Source of the DNA: Rhodoblastus sp963828185
GTDB taxonomy: Bacteria; Pseudomonadota; Alphaproteobacteria; Rhizobiales; Beijerinckiaceae
DNA: 64,000 nt
Assembly: GCA_963828185.1 (NCBI GenBank)
Contig: CAWHDV010000007.1
Location: 62,001 to 126,000 of the forward strand
Reading direction: 5' to 3'
Of the stretch, positions 52,223 to 60,545 are shown piece by piece. Made by a program: the position numbers and the translations under genes. Under the pieces are notes generated by a model. The model saw nothing but the letters and a program-made list of their open reading frames with translations. It made no database searches and was not told where the DNA came from. Numbering within the stretch: position 1 is the first letter of the stretch; every line of letters begins with the position of its first letter.

Positions 52223-53452
52223 TTATTGGTCTAGCTGACCGATAAGGACACCAGCATCGCCCCCAGCGACCTTAAGATCATCGCCGCCGCGTTCGGCCGG
52301 GGTCAGGACAAATTTGCTGTCGACGACGAGAGTCATGAGTTTGACGCCCCCCTCGGGGAGCATCGGCAAATCGACTTCGACATTGAGGATGCCGCCGTCG
52401 TCGGATTTTCTGACCGCGACCTTTTCGCCCTCGACGGAAACGTCGACCTCGTCCAGCCCATGCTTCCGCCAGAGGCGCAGGCGGATGGCCCGCTTCTCGC
52501 TTCGGTCAATCGGCAGATAAAGTTTCGCCGTCGGATGCGGCCCGCTCCAGCGCAACAATCCACGGGGATGCATTTCAGGCTCGTACCAGCCGGAGCCGGC
52601 GAACGGAGCGCCGAGATGGATATCGCTGGGCGCGGTTATGGACTTGAGCACGCCCTCGGACATCAGCTCCGCAATGAGCGCCTGCCGTGACTCGCCCGCG
52701 CGAAATTTTTCCTTCGCCTGGGCATAGACCAGCATGTCGTCGGCGAGAAAGCTCGCCACATGCTCAATGTCCCTCGCGTCCAGGTCGCGCGCAAAATCGT
52801 CCGGCGCCCGGTTCAATTCCGGCATCGCCTCCGGCGGCAAATATTTGAACACGTGGCACAGGCCCAGCATGGATTCCGGAAACCGATCCATCAGGCCGAC
52901 GAAATCGAAACTATCGAGCCGGGCGAGCGCTTTGGCGGGAGAAGCCGCCCAAGTCATCTCGCCAAGCTCGAAACGCCGCCCCTCCTCTTCCGCCTTCAGC
53001 GCGCGTGCGAAAATTTCTTCCGGCGGGACATCGCAGGAGAGCAGCGCCGTCTGCGAATTGCGCAAGGTCGCCATGAAGGCGTCGTTGTAGATCACTTCGC
53101 GCAGGCTCAACCCGCGTATCATCTCATGCAGCGGGTGGAAGTCCGGATCGCGCAACGTGTGGCGGATCGTCGAGATCGTCCGCTCCACGGGATCGCGCAG
53201 AAAAGTGAAGGTTTTCACGCCAGCGGGCAGGAAGTCGGCCAGATTGGCGGAGAGATGCCCGTAGAACAGGCGGAAATTGCGGAGTTTTGCGCGCGGCGTC
53301 CTGGCCAGATCGGCCCAGTCGATCGCCGGGCAACGCTCGTCCTCCTGGTACTGGTCGGCCAGGAACGAACGCAGGCTCATGCCGCCCGTCTTGGGAATAT
53401 GATAAAAATAAACAGACGGTCGTTTCGCCGTATCGATGAACTCGTTCGCCAA
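52223..53452 (-). CDS. Sulfotransferase-family protein with C-terminal glycan module
   Basis: 409 residues. The PAPS 5'-phosphosulfate loop is YHIPKTGGMSLRSFL (Lys21) and the 3'-phosphate site is TFLRDPVERTIS (Arg86, Ser94), the two signatures of the Golgi-type Sulfotransfer_2 group. From about 280 a second domain begins, with GSGWYEPEMHPRGLLRWSGP and AKLYLPIDRSEKRAIRL, resembling the stand-alone protein at 14994-15437. It probably sulfates a polysaccharide. The start is a TTG at 53452 with AGAGGCG upstream; no ATG is available. GC content is back to normal here. Confidence 0.82.
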   Translation of the reverse strand: MANEFIDTAKRPSVYFYHIPKTGGMSLRSFLADQYQEDERCPAIDWADLARTPRAKLRNFRLFYGHLSANLADFLPAGVKTFTFLRDPVERTISTIRHTLRDPDFHPLHEMIRGLSLREVIYNDAFMATLRNSQTALLSCDVPPEEIFARALKAEEEGRRFELGEMTWAASPAKALARLDSFDFVGLMDRFPESMLGLCHVFKYLPPEAMPELNRAPDDFARDLDARDIEHVASFLADDMLVYAQAKEKFRAGESRQALIAELMSEGVLKSITAPSDIHLGAPFAGSGWYEPEMHPRGLLRWSGPHPTAKLYLPIDRSEKRAIRLRLWRKHGLDEVDVSVEGEKVAVRKSDDGGILNVEVDLPMLPEGGVKLMTLVVDSKFVLTPAERGGDDLKVAGGDAGVLIGQLDQ

Positions 53453-53553
53453 TCGCTTTCGCCTCTTGCCTGCAATTTGCTTCTAGCACGCCGTCAAATC
53501 CTTCGCCATTGGCTCAGCTGACGCAAGGGATCGCGCCCGGCTTTTCCAATGCT

Positions 53554-56108
53554 TTATTGCAGAAGCGTCGCCTCCGGCGCCCGCTCCCGCTTGGCGTCGG
53601 AGATCGTCTGCCGCATCAGGCGATCGATTTCCGCTTGCGAAAACTTTTCGCGCACAAACGCCACCGACGCTTCCGAGGCGGCGAGCCACGCCGCGCGATC
53701 GCCGCTCAGGCGCAGGATCTGCCGCGCGAATTCGTTCGCGTCGCGCGCCACCAGGGCCTGCAATTCTTGCGGCAAGGCCATGCCTTCGGCGGCGACCGGC
53801 GTCATGATGCAGGGAACGCCGCGCGCCAAGACTCGAAAGCACCTTTCCCTTCAGACCCGCGCCGTAGCGCAGCGGCGCCACGGTGAGCAGCGTCCGGTCG
53901 AGCAATTCGTCGAGATCGGCGACAAACCCCAGCGGATCGATGTCCGGGCGGTAAAAGTCGTGAAAACGCTCCGGCATCTTGCTGCCGACGATGCGGAACG
54001 GCTGCGCGCCGATTTTTGGCGCAACGGAAGGCCAGATGTCCTCCAAAAACCATTCGACGGCGTCGACATTCGGCGGATGGCCGAAGCCGCCGACGAACAC
54101 CACGCCCTCGCGTCCCTCCGGCGGAGCCAGCGTTTTTGGCGTCGCAAATGTCCACGGCACGAAATGCACGCGGGCGCTCGGCCGGCGTTTTTTGATGACC
54201 TCGGCCTCGAAAGTCGAATGGACGATCACCGCGTCGACCTGCGCGGCGAGGTCGATTTCCTCGTCAAGGGCCAGTTGGATGACGGCCAATTCCTCCTTCG
54301 GCGCCTGCGCCAGTTCGGCCTCGCGCAGCTCCCGCAAGGCGTGGATATCAGCGTAATTGAAGATGATGGATGTCTTCTTGACGTATTTTTTTACCAGGTG
54401 GAGGTATCGGTTGAGGTTGGCCTTGCGGTGGATATAGACGAGATCGAATTCCCGCTCGTTGCGCCGGAAATATTCCTCCACCGACCAGGCGAAGGGCGCG
54501 TACCAGCACTCGACGCCCAGCGCCTGAAGATTGGCGGTATAGCCCGGAATATTCGCCATATTGTCGGCTGGCAGGAACACAACCTTGTAGCCGAGGCGCT
54601 GCAACGACAGCATGTGTTCGAGCGCGGCGTTGGAGCCGGCGTCCTGGTCGGGGGTCGGCGTCGTCTCGTCGATGAACAGCGCGCGCTTGCGCACCTTGCG
54701 TTCGGCCTCGCGGTTGGGCGTCTGGCCGTTGACCCCATGCGTCTTCAGCACATCGAACCAGCGATTGCGGAATTTTCGCGCATTGACCAGCTGATAGCGT
54801 TTCAGGCCGGAGGCGGTGCTGGTGCCGTTCGACTGGCCCTCCAGGTGGATGATGGTCGATTTCGGCTGCACGACGACGCGATAGCCGGCCTGGCGCGTGC
54901 GAAAGCACAGGTCCGTGTCCTCGTAATAGGCGGGGGCGTAAAGCTCGTCGAAACCGTGCAGCCGCTTGAGCAGGTCGTGGCGAATCATCAGCGCCGCGCC
55001 GCTGACGTAATCGGCGTCGCGCATGAAGGAATAGAGCGGATTTTCCTTGTCCTGGCCGCGGCCCCAGTTCCAGCCGGACCCGTCGCGCCAGATCAGTCCG
55101 CCCGCCTCCTGCAGCACGCCGTCGCCGAAAAGCAGGCGGGAGCCGACAATGCCAATGGCCGGATCGCGATCCAGCGTCTCGACCAGGGCGTCGAGCCAGC
55201 CGTCGCTGACGATCGTGTCATTGTTCAGGAAGATGACGAATTCGCCGTTGGCGTTTTTCATGCCCGTGTTGCAGGCGCCGACGAAACCCTCGTTTTTCGC
55301 AGTGCGCACGACGCGGCAGCCGCCCATGAAGATGAGCGAAGCCAGAAGCGTTTCGTCCGAAGACGAATCATCGACGACAATCACTTCATAGCTGGCGATC
55401 GTCCGCGAATTGACGATCGAATTGAGGCAGTCATAGGTCAATTCGAACTTGTTGTGGACCGGTATGATGATCGATACGCGCGGCGAACGTTCCTTGGCGA
55501 CAATGATTTGCGGGTAACTTTGCTGGACTACGCCATAGAGGTGGCCGATGCTTCCCTGCAGCCCGCCGGCGGCCTCGATCGCGTCATTCAGCCGCTCGTA
55601 GGCGAGAACGCCCCATTTGTCGCAGCGCGTTGGCGCGGTCTACGTTTTTTTGCAGCCAGGTCAGGATCATCGCGACATTGGCCTGCAATTGCGCGACATC
55701 GTTGATCTTGTCGCTCAGCCCGATGATCGTGTCGGAGAGAACGGAAAAATCCGCGCTTTGGGCCGCGACCTGCGCCAGCGGCCTGGCTTCGATGTGATAG
55801 GGCGAGCCGGGGATCTGGGCCTCGTTGCGAACGTCGAACAACTCGACGAGGCAGGGTTCGCCCGCGAAAAAATGCTCGGGAATGGCGATCGAGAAGCCGG
55901 AGCCGATCTTCGTGAACCCCGCTGCGACAACATCGTCGCGCGGTTCGTCGGCGATCTGTTCGCCGTGGACAACGCCATTGGCGACGATGCGCAGGCGGAG
56001 GGGCTCCACCGTGCCGTCGGCGACCCAGCCGCGCAGGACATGACCGTCGAAACTCTCGACATTGCCACGAAGGACGCGGATATCGAGAGCGCCGAAAACA
56101 TCGGACAT
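53554..56108 (-). pseudogene. Large GT2-GT4 glycosyltransferase, broken by two frameshifts
   Basis: The reading frame changes twice. Part 1 (ATG 56108, frame stops at 55584): a beta module with GHVLRGWVADG and PGSPYHIEARP. Part 2 (in frame from about 55640, runs to 53483): CDKWGVLAYERLND, then the GT2 start VSIIIPVHNK, VVDDSSSDET, FLNNDTIV and YYEDTDLCFRTRQAGY, then a GT4-like domain (VVFVGGFGHPPNVDAVEWF, VAPLRYGAGLKGK). Part 3 (about 53835 to 53554): LARGVPCIMTPVAAEGM and the last helix. Part 2 has no usable start before its GT2 core, so the parts belong together. One base removed at each junction gives about 850 residues. Confidence 0.82.
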
Positions 56109-56326
56109 GCCTGGAGACTCCAAACCATTAATTTTCGTTGAAGGACGAAGCAATTCATAGCTGAACGCAAGGTCATCATGCAACCCGTTTGCGCCGGGGA
56201 CGCAACATTAACCTGCCGCGCGAGGACGGCGCGCCTGACAACGCGCCCCTTCCGCCCGGACTTTTTTGGGATTGTCGATCCGGTTATCATGTCGGCGGGT
56301 CGAGCAGCCGAGGTCGCGAGCGCGCC

Positions 56327-56653
56327 ATGACAAGGAAGCCGCCAGAACACGAGGGCGTCGCGGACCTCGCGACTTTTTATGTCGTCGGCGCGCTGTCCGC
56401 CGCCGAGACGGCGCGTTTCGAGGCCGCGCTGGCGCGCGACCCCGACCTCGCGCGCGTTGTCGCGAAGGCGCGGGCCGAGCGCGATCAGATCCTGCTCGGC
56501 AACGAAAACCTGCCGCCAACGACGGCGCGCGCGCTCAGCAGCCTGCTCGATCGCATCCGCGATGCACCGAAGCCGAGGCCGGCCCTGTGGCGAAGGCTCG
56601 GCAGCGCCCTGGCACGGGGGAAGTGTTGGCGGAAGTCACGCCATAAATCTTGA
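56327..56653 (+). CDS. Small anti-sigma-factor-like protein (possibly truncated)
   Basis: 108 residues. The N-terminal 70 (EGVADLATFYVVGALSAAETARFEAALARDPDLA) follow the same plan as the start of the anti-sigma factor at 63058 (MRAAEYVLGTLDADERREFQRELDADPQA). There is no membrane helix or RskA-type outer domain; the protein ends in a short basic tail. It may be a soluble orphan or a remnant that lost its C-terminal half. No sigma gene is adjacent. The ATG at 56327 has GAGG far upstream, a modest ribosome site. Confidence 0.5.
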   Translation: MTRKPPEHEGVADLATFYVVGALSAAETARFEAALARDPDLARVVAKARAERDQILLGNENLPPTTARALSSLLDRIRDAPKPRPALWRRLGSALARGKCWRKSRHKS

Positions 56654-56663
56654 TTTCCGCCTT

Positions 56664-56918
56664 TCAGGTCTTGGCGTGGTGATGGCCGAAAAAGCCGTGG
56701 TCGTCACGATGCTCCCGCCAATAACGCGCGCGAAGCCGCGGCGCGATCATCCACGACAAGGGCGCCGAAATCAGCGCGGTGACCGCAACCACCCAGGGCA
56801 TCAGCGCCATGGCCTCGTTGGCCAGAGGCGTGCCGAGCACCAGAACGGCGCCGACGCCGAACATCACGGCCTGGAGCATCATGAACACCATCGCCGCGAT
56901 CTGCAAACGTATCGACAT
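56664..56918 (-). CDS. Small two-helix membrane protein
   Basis: 84 residues. Two hydrophobic segments, MVFMMLQAVMFGVGAVLVLG and MPWVVAVTALISAPLSWMIA, are followed by a basic, His-rich cytoplasmic tail (RYWREHRDDHGFFGHHH). No family is recognised. The ATG at 56918 follows AGGAGCGG. It stands alone, divergent from the MFS gene. Confidence 0.68.
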   Translation of the reverse strand: MSIRLQIAAMVFMMLQAVMFGVGAVLVLGTPLANEAMALMPWVVAVTALISAPLSWMIAPRLRARYWREHRDDHGFFGHHHAKT

Positions 56919-57024
56919 GGTCCGCTCCTGATTTATTTTCCTGCTTGGTCAACGCGATAGACAAATTCGGGTTCCTCACGGCCGCTGCCGGCGAACTTTT
57001 GCCCCCCGAGCGCGGTTTGCAGGC

Positions 57025-58239
57025 ATGGCGACGCCAACGCCCGAAAACAGGACCTTCGATCCACGCTCGCTCGATGCGGCCAATTTCCTGCTGGCCGACG
57101 TGCGCGGCGCCTTCGGCCCGTTCCTGAACGTGTTCCTCGTCAGCCAGCAGCATTGGAGCCAGTCCCAGGTCGGGGTGGCGACGACGGTCAGCAGCCTGCT
57201 CGGCATTGTCGTACAGACGCCCATCGGCGCCGCGATCGACGCAACCCGCGCCAAGCGCGGCATGATCGTGCTGGCTCTCGCAGTGTTCGGCCTTGGCGGC
57301 GGCGTCATCTACCTGTGGCCGCAATTCTGGATGGTGCTGTTCGCCAACGCGCTTCTGGCTGTGGCCGGCGATGTCTTCGGCCCGGCCGTCGCCGGTTTGA
57401 CGCTCGGTCTTTGCGCGCGAAAAGCGCTGGCCGCGCGCATGGGCCGCAATTCAGCCTTCGACCACGCCGGCAATGTCGCCATCGCCCTGCTCGCCGGCGC
57501 CGCTGGCTACGTCTTTTCCCAACGCGCGGTTTTCCTGCTGGCGCCGCTGTTCGCGTTTTTGGGAGCGATCGCCGTCCTGACCATTCCCGCGAAGGCCATC
57601 GATTATGATCGCGCGCGCGACCGGGCGTCGCCAACCGACGCCAACATCAGCGCCGACGACGCCAAGCAACTGCTCAAGATCCGTCCGCTGGCGATTTTTG
57701 GGCTCTGCGTATTCCTGTTCCATTTCGCCAACGCCGCTTTGCTGCCCCTGGTCGGCCAAAAACTCGCGGCGGCGCATCCCCGGGCCGCCACGGCCATGAT
57801 GTCGTCCTGCATTGTCGCGGCGCAGATGGTCATGCTGCCGATCGCCGTCCTCGTCGGCCGCAAGGCCGAGTCCTGGGGCCGAAAACCGCTGTTTCTGCTC
57901 GGCTTCGCCATCCTGCCGATCCGCGCCGCGCTCTATCCGCTGTCAAATGACGCGGCCTGGCTGATCGGCGTGCAATTGCTCGACGGAATCGGCGCCGGCA
58001 TTTATGGCGCGTTGACGCCCTTGGTCGTCGCCGACCTGATGCGCGGAACCGGACGCTACAATCTCGCCTTTGGCCTCATTGCAACCTTGCAGGCGATCGG
58101 CGCGTCGCTGAGCGGCCTGTTCGCGGGCTTCGTCGTCGATCGTTTCGGCTATGACGCGGCCTTTCTCGGCCTGGGCGCCGCCGCTGCGGTCGCCTGCGCG
58201 GTCTTTGCGTTGAAAATGCCGGAAACCCGCTCCGATTGA
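57025..58239 (+). CDS. Major facilitator superfamily transporter
   Basis: 404 residues with about 12 membrane helices. The loop 2-3 motif appears as PIGAAIDATRAKRGMI and its counterpart in the second half as LVGRKAESWGRKPLF; VADLMRGTGRYNLAFGLI is characteristic of a group of proteobacterial MFS exporters. The substrate is unknown. The ATG at 57025 gives a soluble N-terminal 20 residues before helix 1. A 106-base gap separates it from the thioredoxin-like gene, which has its own start signals. Confidence 0.88.
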   Translation: MATPTPENRTFDPRSLDAANFLLADVRGAFGPFLNVFLVSQQHWSQSQVGVATTVSSLLGIVVQTPIGAAIDATRAKRGMIVLALAVFGLGGGVIYLWPQFWMVLFANALLAVAGDVFGPAVAGLTLGLCARKALAARMGRNSAFDHAGNVAIALLAGAAGYVFSQRAVFLLAPLFAFLGAIAVLTIPAKAIDYDRARDRASPTDANISADDAKQLLKIRPLAIFGLCVFLFHFANAALLPLVGQKLAAAHPRAATAMMSSCIVAAQMVMLPIAVLVGRKAESWGRKPLFLLGFAILPIRAALYPLSNDAAWLIGVQLLDGIGAGIYGALTPLVVADLMRGTGRYNLAFGLIATLQAIGASLSGLFAGFVVDRFGYDAAFLGLGAAAAVACAVFALKMPETRSD

Positions 58240-58345
58240 ACTGCGCGAAGCGGCGCTGTCATTGGCGATGAAACATTTCGTTTTCGGCAACGTATGACCA
58301 ACGTGCGGGCCATCTGGCGCCCGACGCCGAACGGAGCTTTCTCTC

Positions 58346-58741
58346 ATGCCATCGCGCCGAATTGTCCTCGCCGCCGGCCTCATCCTCGCCGGAATGTTCA
58401 ACGCCTCGGCGGTTCTCGCCGCGGCGCCGGTCGCTTTCACCGACGCCGCCTTCGCCGCGGCGCAAAGCCAGGGAAAGTCGATCGTCATCGACGTTTTCGC
58501 GCCCTGGTGCCCGACCTGCAAGGCCCAGGCCCCCATCCTGTCGAAATTGGAAGAGGAGCCGAAATTTGCGGGTTTCACCGTTTTCCGCGTCGATTTCGAC
58601 CACCAGAAAGCCGTGCTCAAGCGGTTTGGCGTGCGCATGCAGAGCACGCTGATCGCCTTCAAGGGCGACAAGGAACAGGCTCGTTCGGTCGGCGACACCA
58701 ACCCTGCTTCCGTCGCCGCCCTGTTCGCCAAAGCGTCATGA
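58346..58741 (+). CDS. Periplasmic thioredoxin-family protein
   Basis: 131 residues. The signal peptide (IVLAAGLILAGMFNASAVLA) is followed by a thioredoxin fold with the active site FAPWCPTCKAQAP (Cys-Pro-Thr-Cys) and the cis-Pro region replaced by RMQSTLIAFKG. CPTC is unlike the CGPC of thioredoxin and suits a reductant such as the ones fed by CcdA. The stop is 10 bases before the CcdA-like gene, so the two are a functional pair. Confidence 0.9.
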   Translation: MPSRRIVLAAGLILAGMFNASAVLAAAPVAFTDAAFAAAQSQGKSIVIDVFAPWCPTCKAQAPILSKLEEEPKFAGFTVFRVDFDHQKAVLKRFGVRMQSTLIAFKGDKEQARSVGDTNPASVAALFAKAS

Positions 58742-58751
58742 GGACAAAGCC

Positions 58752-59474
58752 ATGAGCCCCGGAGCCATCGGACTGGCCTTTCTCGCGGGCGTTTTCTCCG
58801 TCCTGTCGCCTTGCGTGCTGCCGCTGCTGCCAATCGTCCTCGGCTCGGCGGCGAGCGAGCATCGTTTCGGCCCGCTGGCGCTCGCCGTCGGCGTCGCCTT
58901 GTCCTTCGTGGCGATCGGCCTGTTTGTCGCGACCGTCGGCTTCACCATTGGCCTTGACAGCAATCTGTTCCGCGACGTCGCCGCCTGGCTGATGATCGCG
59001 CTCGGGGTCGTCCTCGCCGTTCCGCCGTTGCAGACGCGCCTGGCGGCGGCGGGCGGCCCCGTCAGCGACTGGGCTGACCGAAAGTTCGGCGGCCTCGACA
59101 CGCATGGTTTTCTCGGCCAGTTCGGGGTTGGCCTGCTGCTCGGCGCGGTCTGGAGCCCCTGCGTCGGCCCGACCCTCGGCGCGGCTTCCGTGCTGGCGGC
59201 GCAGGGCCGTTCGCTCGGCATGGTCGCCGCGACGATGATCTCGTTCGGGTTGGGCGCCGGCCTGCCGCTCGCCCTGCTTGGATCGCTTTCGCGCAAGGCC
59301 CTGGTCGCGTGGCGCGATCGGCTGCTGGTTGGCGGCAAGGGCGCCAAGGCGGCTTTGGGCGTGATCCTCGTCGTCCTCGGGCTGCTGATTGTCACCGGCC
59401 GCGACAAGTCGGTCGAAACGGCGCTGGTCAATGCTTCCCCGCAATGGCTGACCAACCTGACCACGCGCTTTTGA
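58752..59474 (+). CDS. CcdA/DsbD-like thiol-disulfide membrane protein
   Basis: 240 residues with six membrane helices. Cys in FSVLSPCVLPLLPIVLGS (helix 1) and in AVWSPCVGPTLGAASVL (helix 4) are the redox pair of CcdA. It carries electrons from cytoplasmic thioredoxin across the inner membrane to periplasmic thioredoxin-like proteins for cytochrome c maturation or disulfide repair. The partner is the CPTC protein encoded just upstream. It converges with the gene at 59484 with nine bases between stop codons. Confidence 0.92.
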   Translation: MSPGAIGLAFLAGVFSVLSPCVLPLLPIVLGSAASEHRFGPLALAVGVALSFVAIGLFVATVGFTIGLDSNLFRDVAAWLMIALGVVLAVPPLQTRLAAAGGPVSDWADRKFGGLDTHGFLGQFGVGLLLGAVWSPCVGPTLGAASVLAAQGRSLGMVAATMISFGLGAGLPLALLGSLSRKALVAWRDRLLVGGKGAKAALGVILVVLGLLIVTGRDKSVETALVNASPQWLTNLTTRF

Positions 59475-59483
59475 CGCGCCCGC

Positions 59484-60470
59484 TCAGCCGGTCGGCGGCT
59501 TTTCGGTGATCGCGGCGCGGATGGCGGCGAGCGACGCGCCATTATCGAAGCGCAGCCCGTCTGGCCCTGCCTCGACTCCAAGCTCCCGCCACAGGCTGGG
59601 CAGGTCGGTCGAGACCGGCTCGTAGCGCATGCGCTCATAGAGCGGCGTCATGACCGAGACGCCGACCGCGCTGTCCGCAACATCCAGAATCCGACCGACA
59701 GGCCATTCGACCTCGTGGTCGCCGCCGGCCCGCAGAACCCCGCGCATCGCCTGTTGCAATCCGCGCCGATTGGCGGTCTTGCGGCGATAACCGATATCGG
59801 CCAGGAGGCAGAACAGCGCGCCTCCCCAATAGGTGCTGGCCCAGGTCTGGGTCTTGTCCAGCCCGCTGTCGCCGGGAGCCGGCAGGCCTTTCGGCATGTC
59901 ACGCGCCATGTCGGCCCAGATCGAGGCGGGCGTGAGGTAGCCGGCTTCGGCCCGCGCGATCGGCTCGATATAGACGGCGAGGCCTTCGGCGAGCCAGAGA
60001 TGGCGACGCGCGACGTCGGGCAGCGCGAGATGGACCATTTCATGTGTCATCATCCAGTCGCGCTGGAGATCGTCCTCGTCGGCGTTTTCGCCCAGCAGCA
60101 TGCGGATCGCCGCGCCGTCATAGCCCCAGGTGGTCCCGCCGCGCACGCCCGGCCCCGCGACCGGGACGATCAGTATCCTGACGGAGGGGACAGGGAAGCG
60201 GCCATAATAGGCGGTGACGGACCTGGCCGCCCGGTCGAGCCATTCAAGGATCGGCCGAAGCGGCAGGTCAAGCTTTCCGGGCGCAAAGGCGAGTTCGATC
60301 TCGCCGCCGCGCACGGGAATCCGTGTTTTGGCCAGCGCGTCGAAAACCGCGCGGGGCATCCCCCCGCCCGACAGAAACGACTTTTTTTCGGCCGGATTGG
60401 CGAAAACCCGACCGAAAATGGCCTCCGCCGCCGTGGCGGCGATGAAGCCGAGGGATCCGCGGCGATTCAT
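59484..60470 (-). CDS. Putative exported gluzincin-type metallopeptidase
   Basis: 328 residues. The N-terminus MNRRGSLGFIAATAAEAIFG has a twin-Arg pair and hydrophobic stretch and may be a (Tat) signal, although the pattern is imperfect. The central MMTHEMVHLALPD is an HExxH zinc site, with WLAEGLAVYIEP 20 residues on giving the third ligand Glu as in gluzincins. The function is probably peptide hydrolysis in the periplasm. The ATG at 60470 follows AAGGAG. It is 75 bases downstream of the DUF255 gene. Confidence 0.8.
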   Translation of the reverse strand: MNRRGSLGFIAATAAEAIFGRVFANPAEKKSFLSGGGMPRAVFDALAKTRIPVRGGEIELAFAPGKLDLPLRPILEWLDRAARSVTAYYGRFPVPSVRILIVPVAGPGVRGGTTWGYDGAAIRMLLGENADEDDLQRDWMMTHEMVHLALPDVARRHLWLAEGLAVYIEPIARAEAGYLTPASIWADMARDMPKGLPAPGDSGLDKTQTWASTYWGGALFCLLADIGYRRKTANRRGLQQAMRGVLRAGGDHEVEWPVGRILDVADSAVGVSVMTPLYERMRYEPVSTDLPSLWRELGVEAGPDGLRFDNGASLAAIRAAITEKPPTG

Positions 60471-60545
60471 TTGCAGTCTCCTTCGCCCCTCAGCCTCGTA
60501 AAGCCTCCCACAAAAACAGCTCGTTTGCATGGCCAGTGGGCCGCC

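Noticed and set aside
48585..56108. Defence system or biosynthetic (NRPS/PKS) cluster in the AT-richer island
   Set aside because: The genes are glycosyltransferase, sulfotransferase, methyltransferase and hydrolase families, which fit polysaccharide work.
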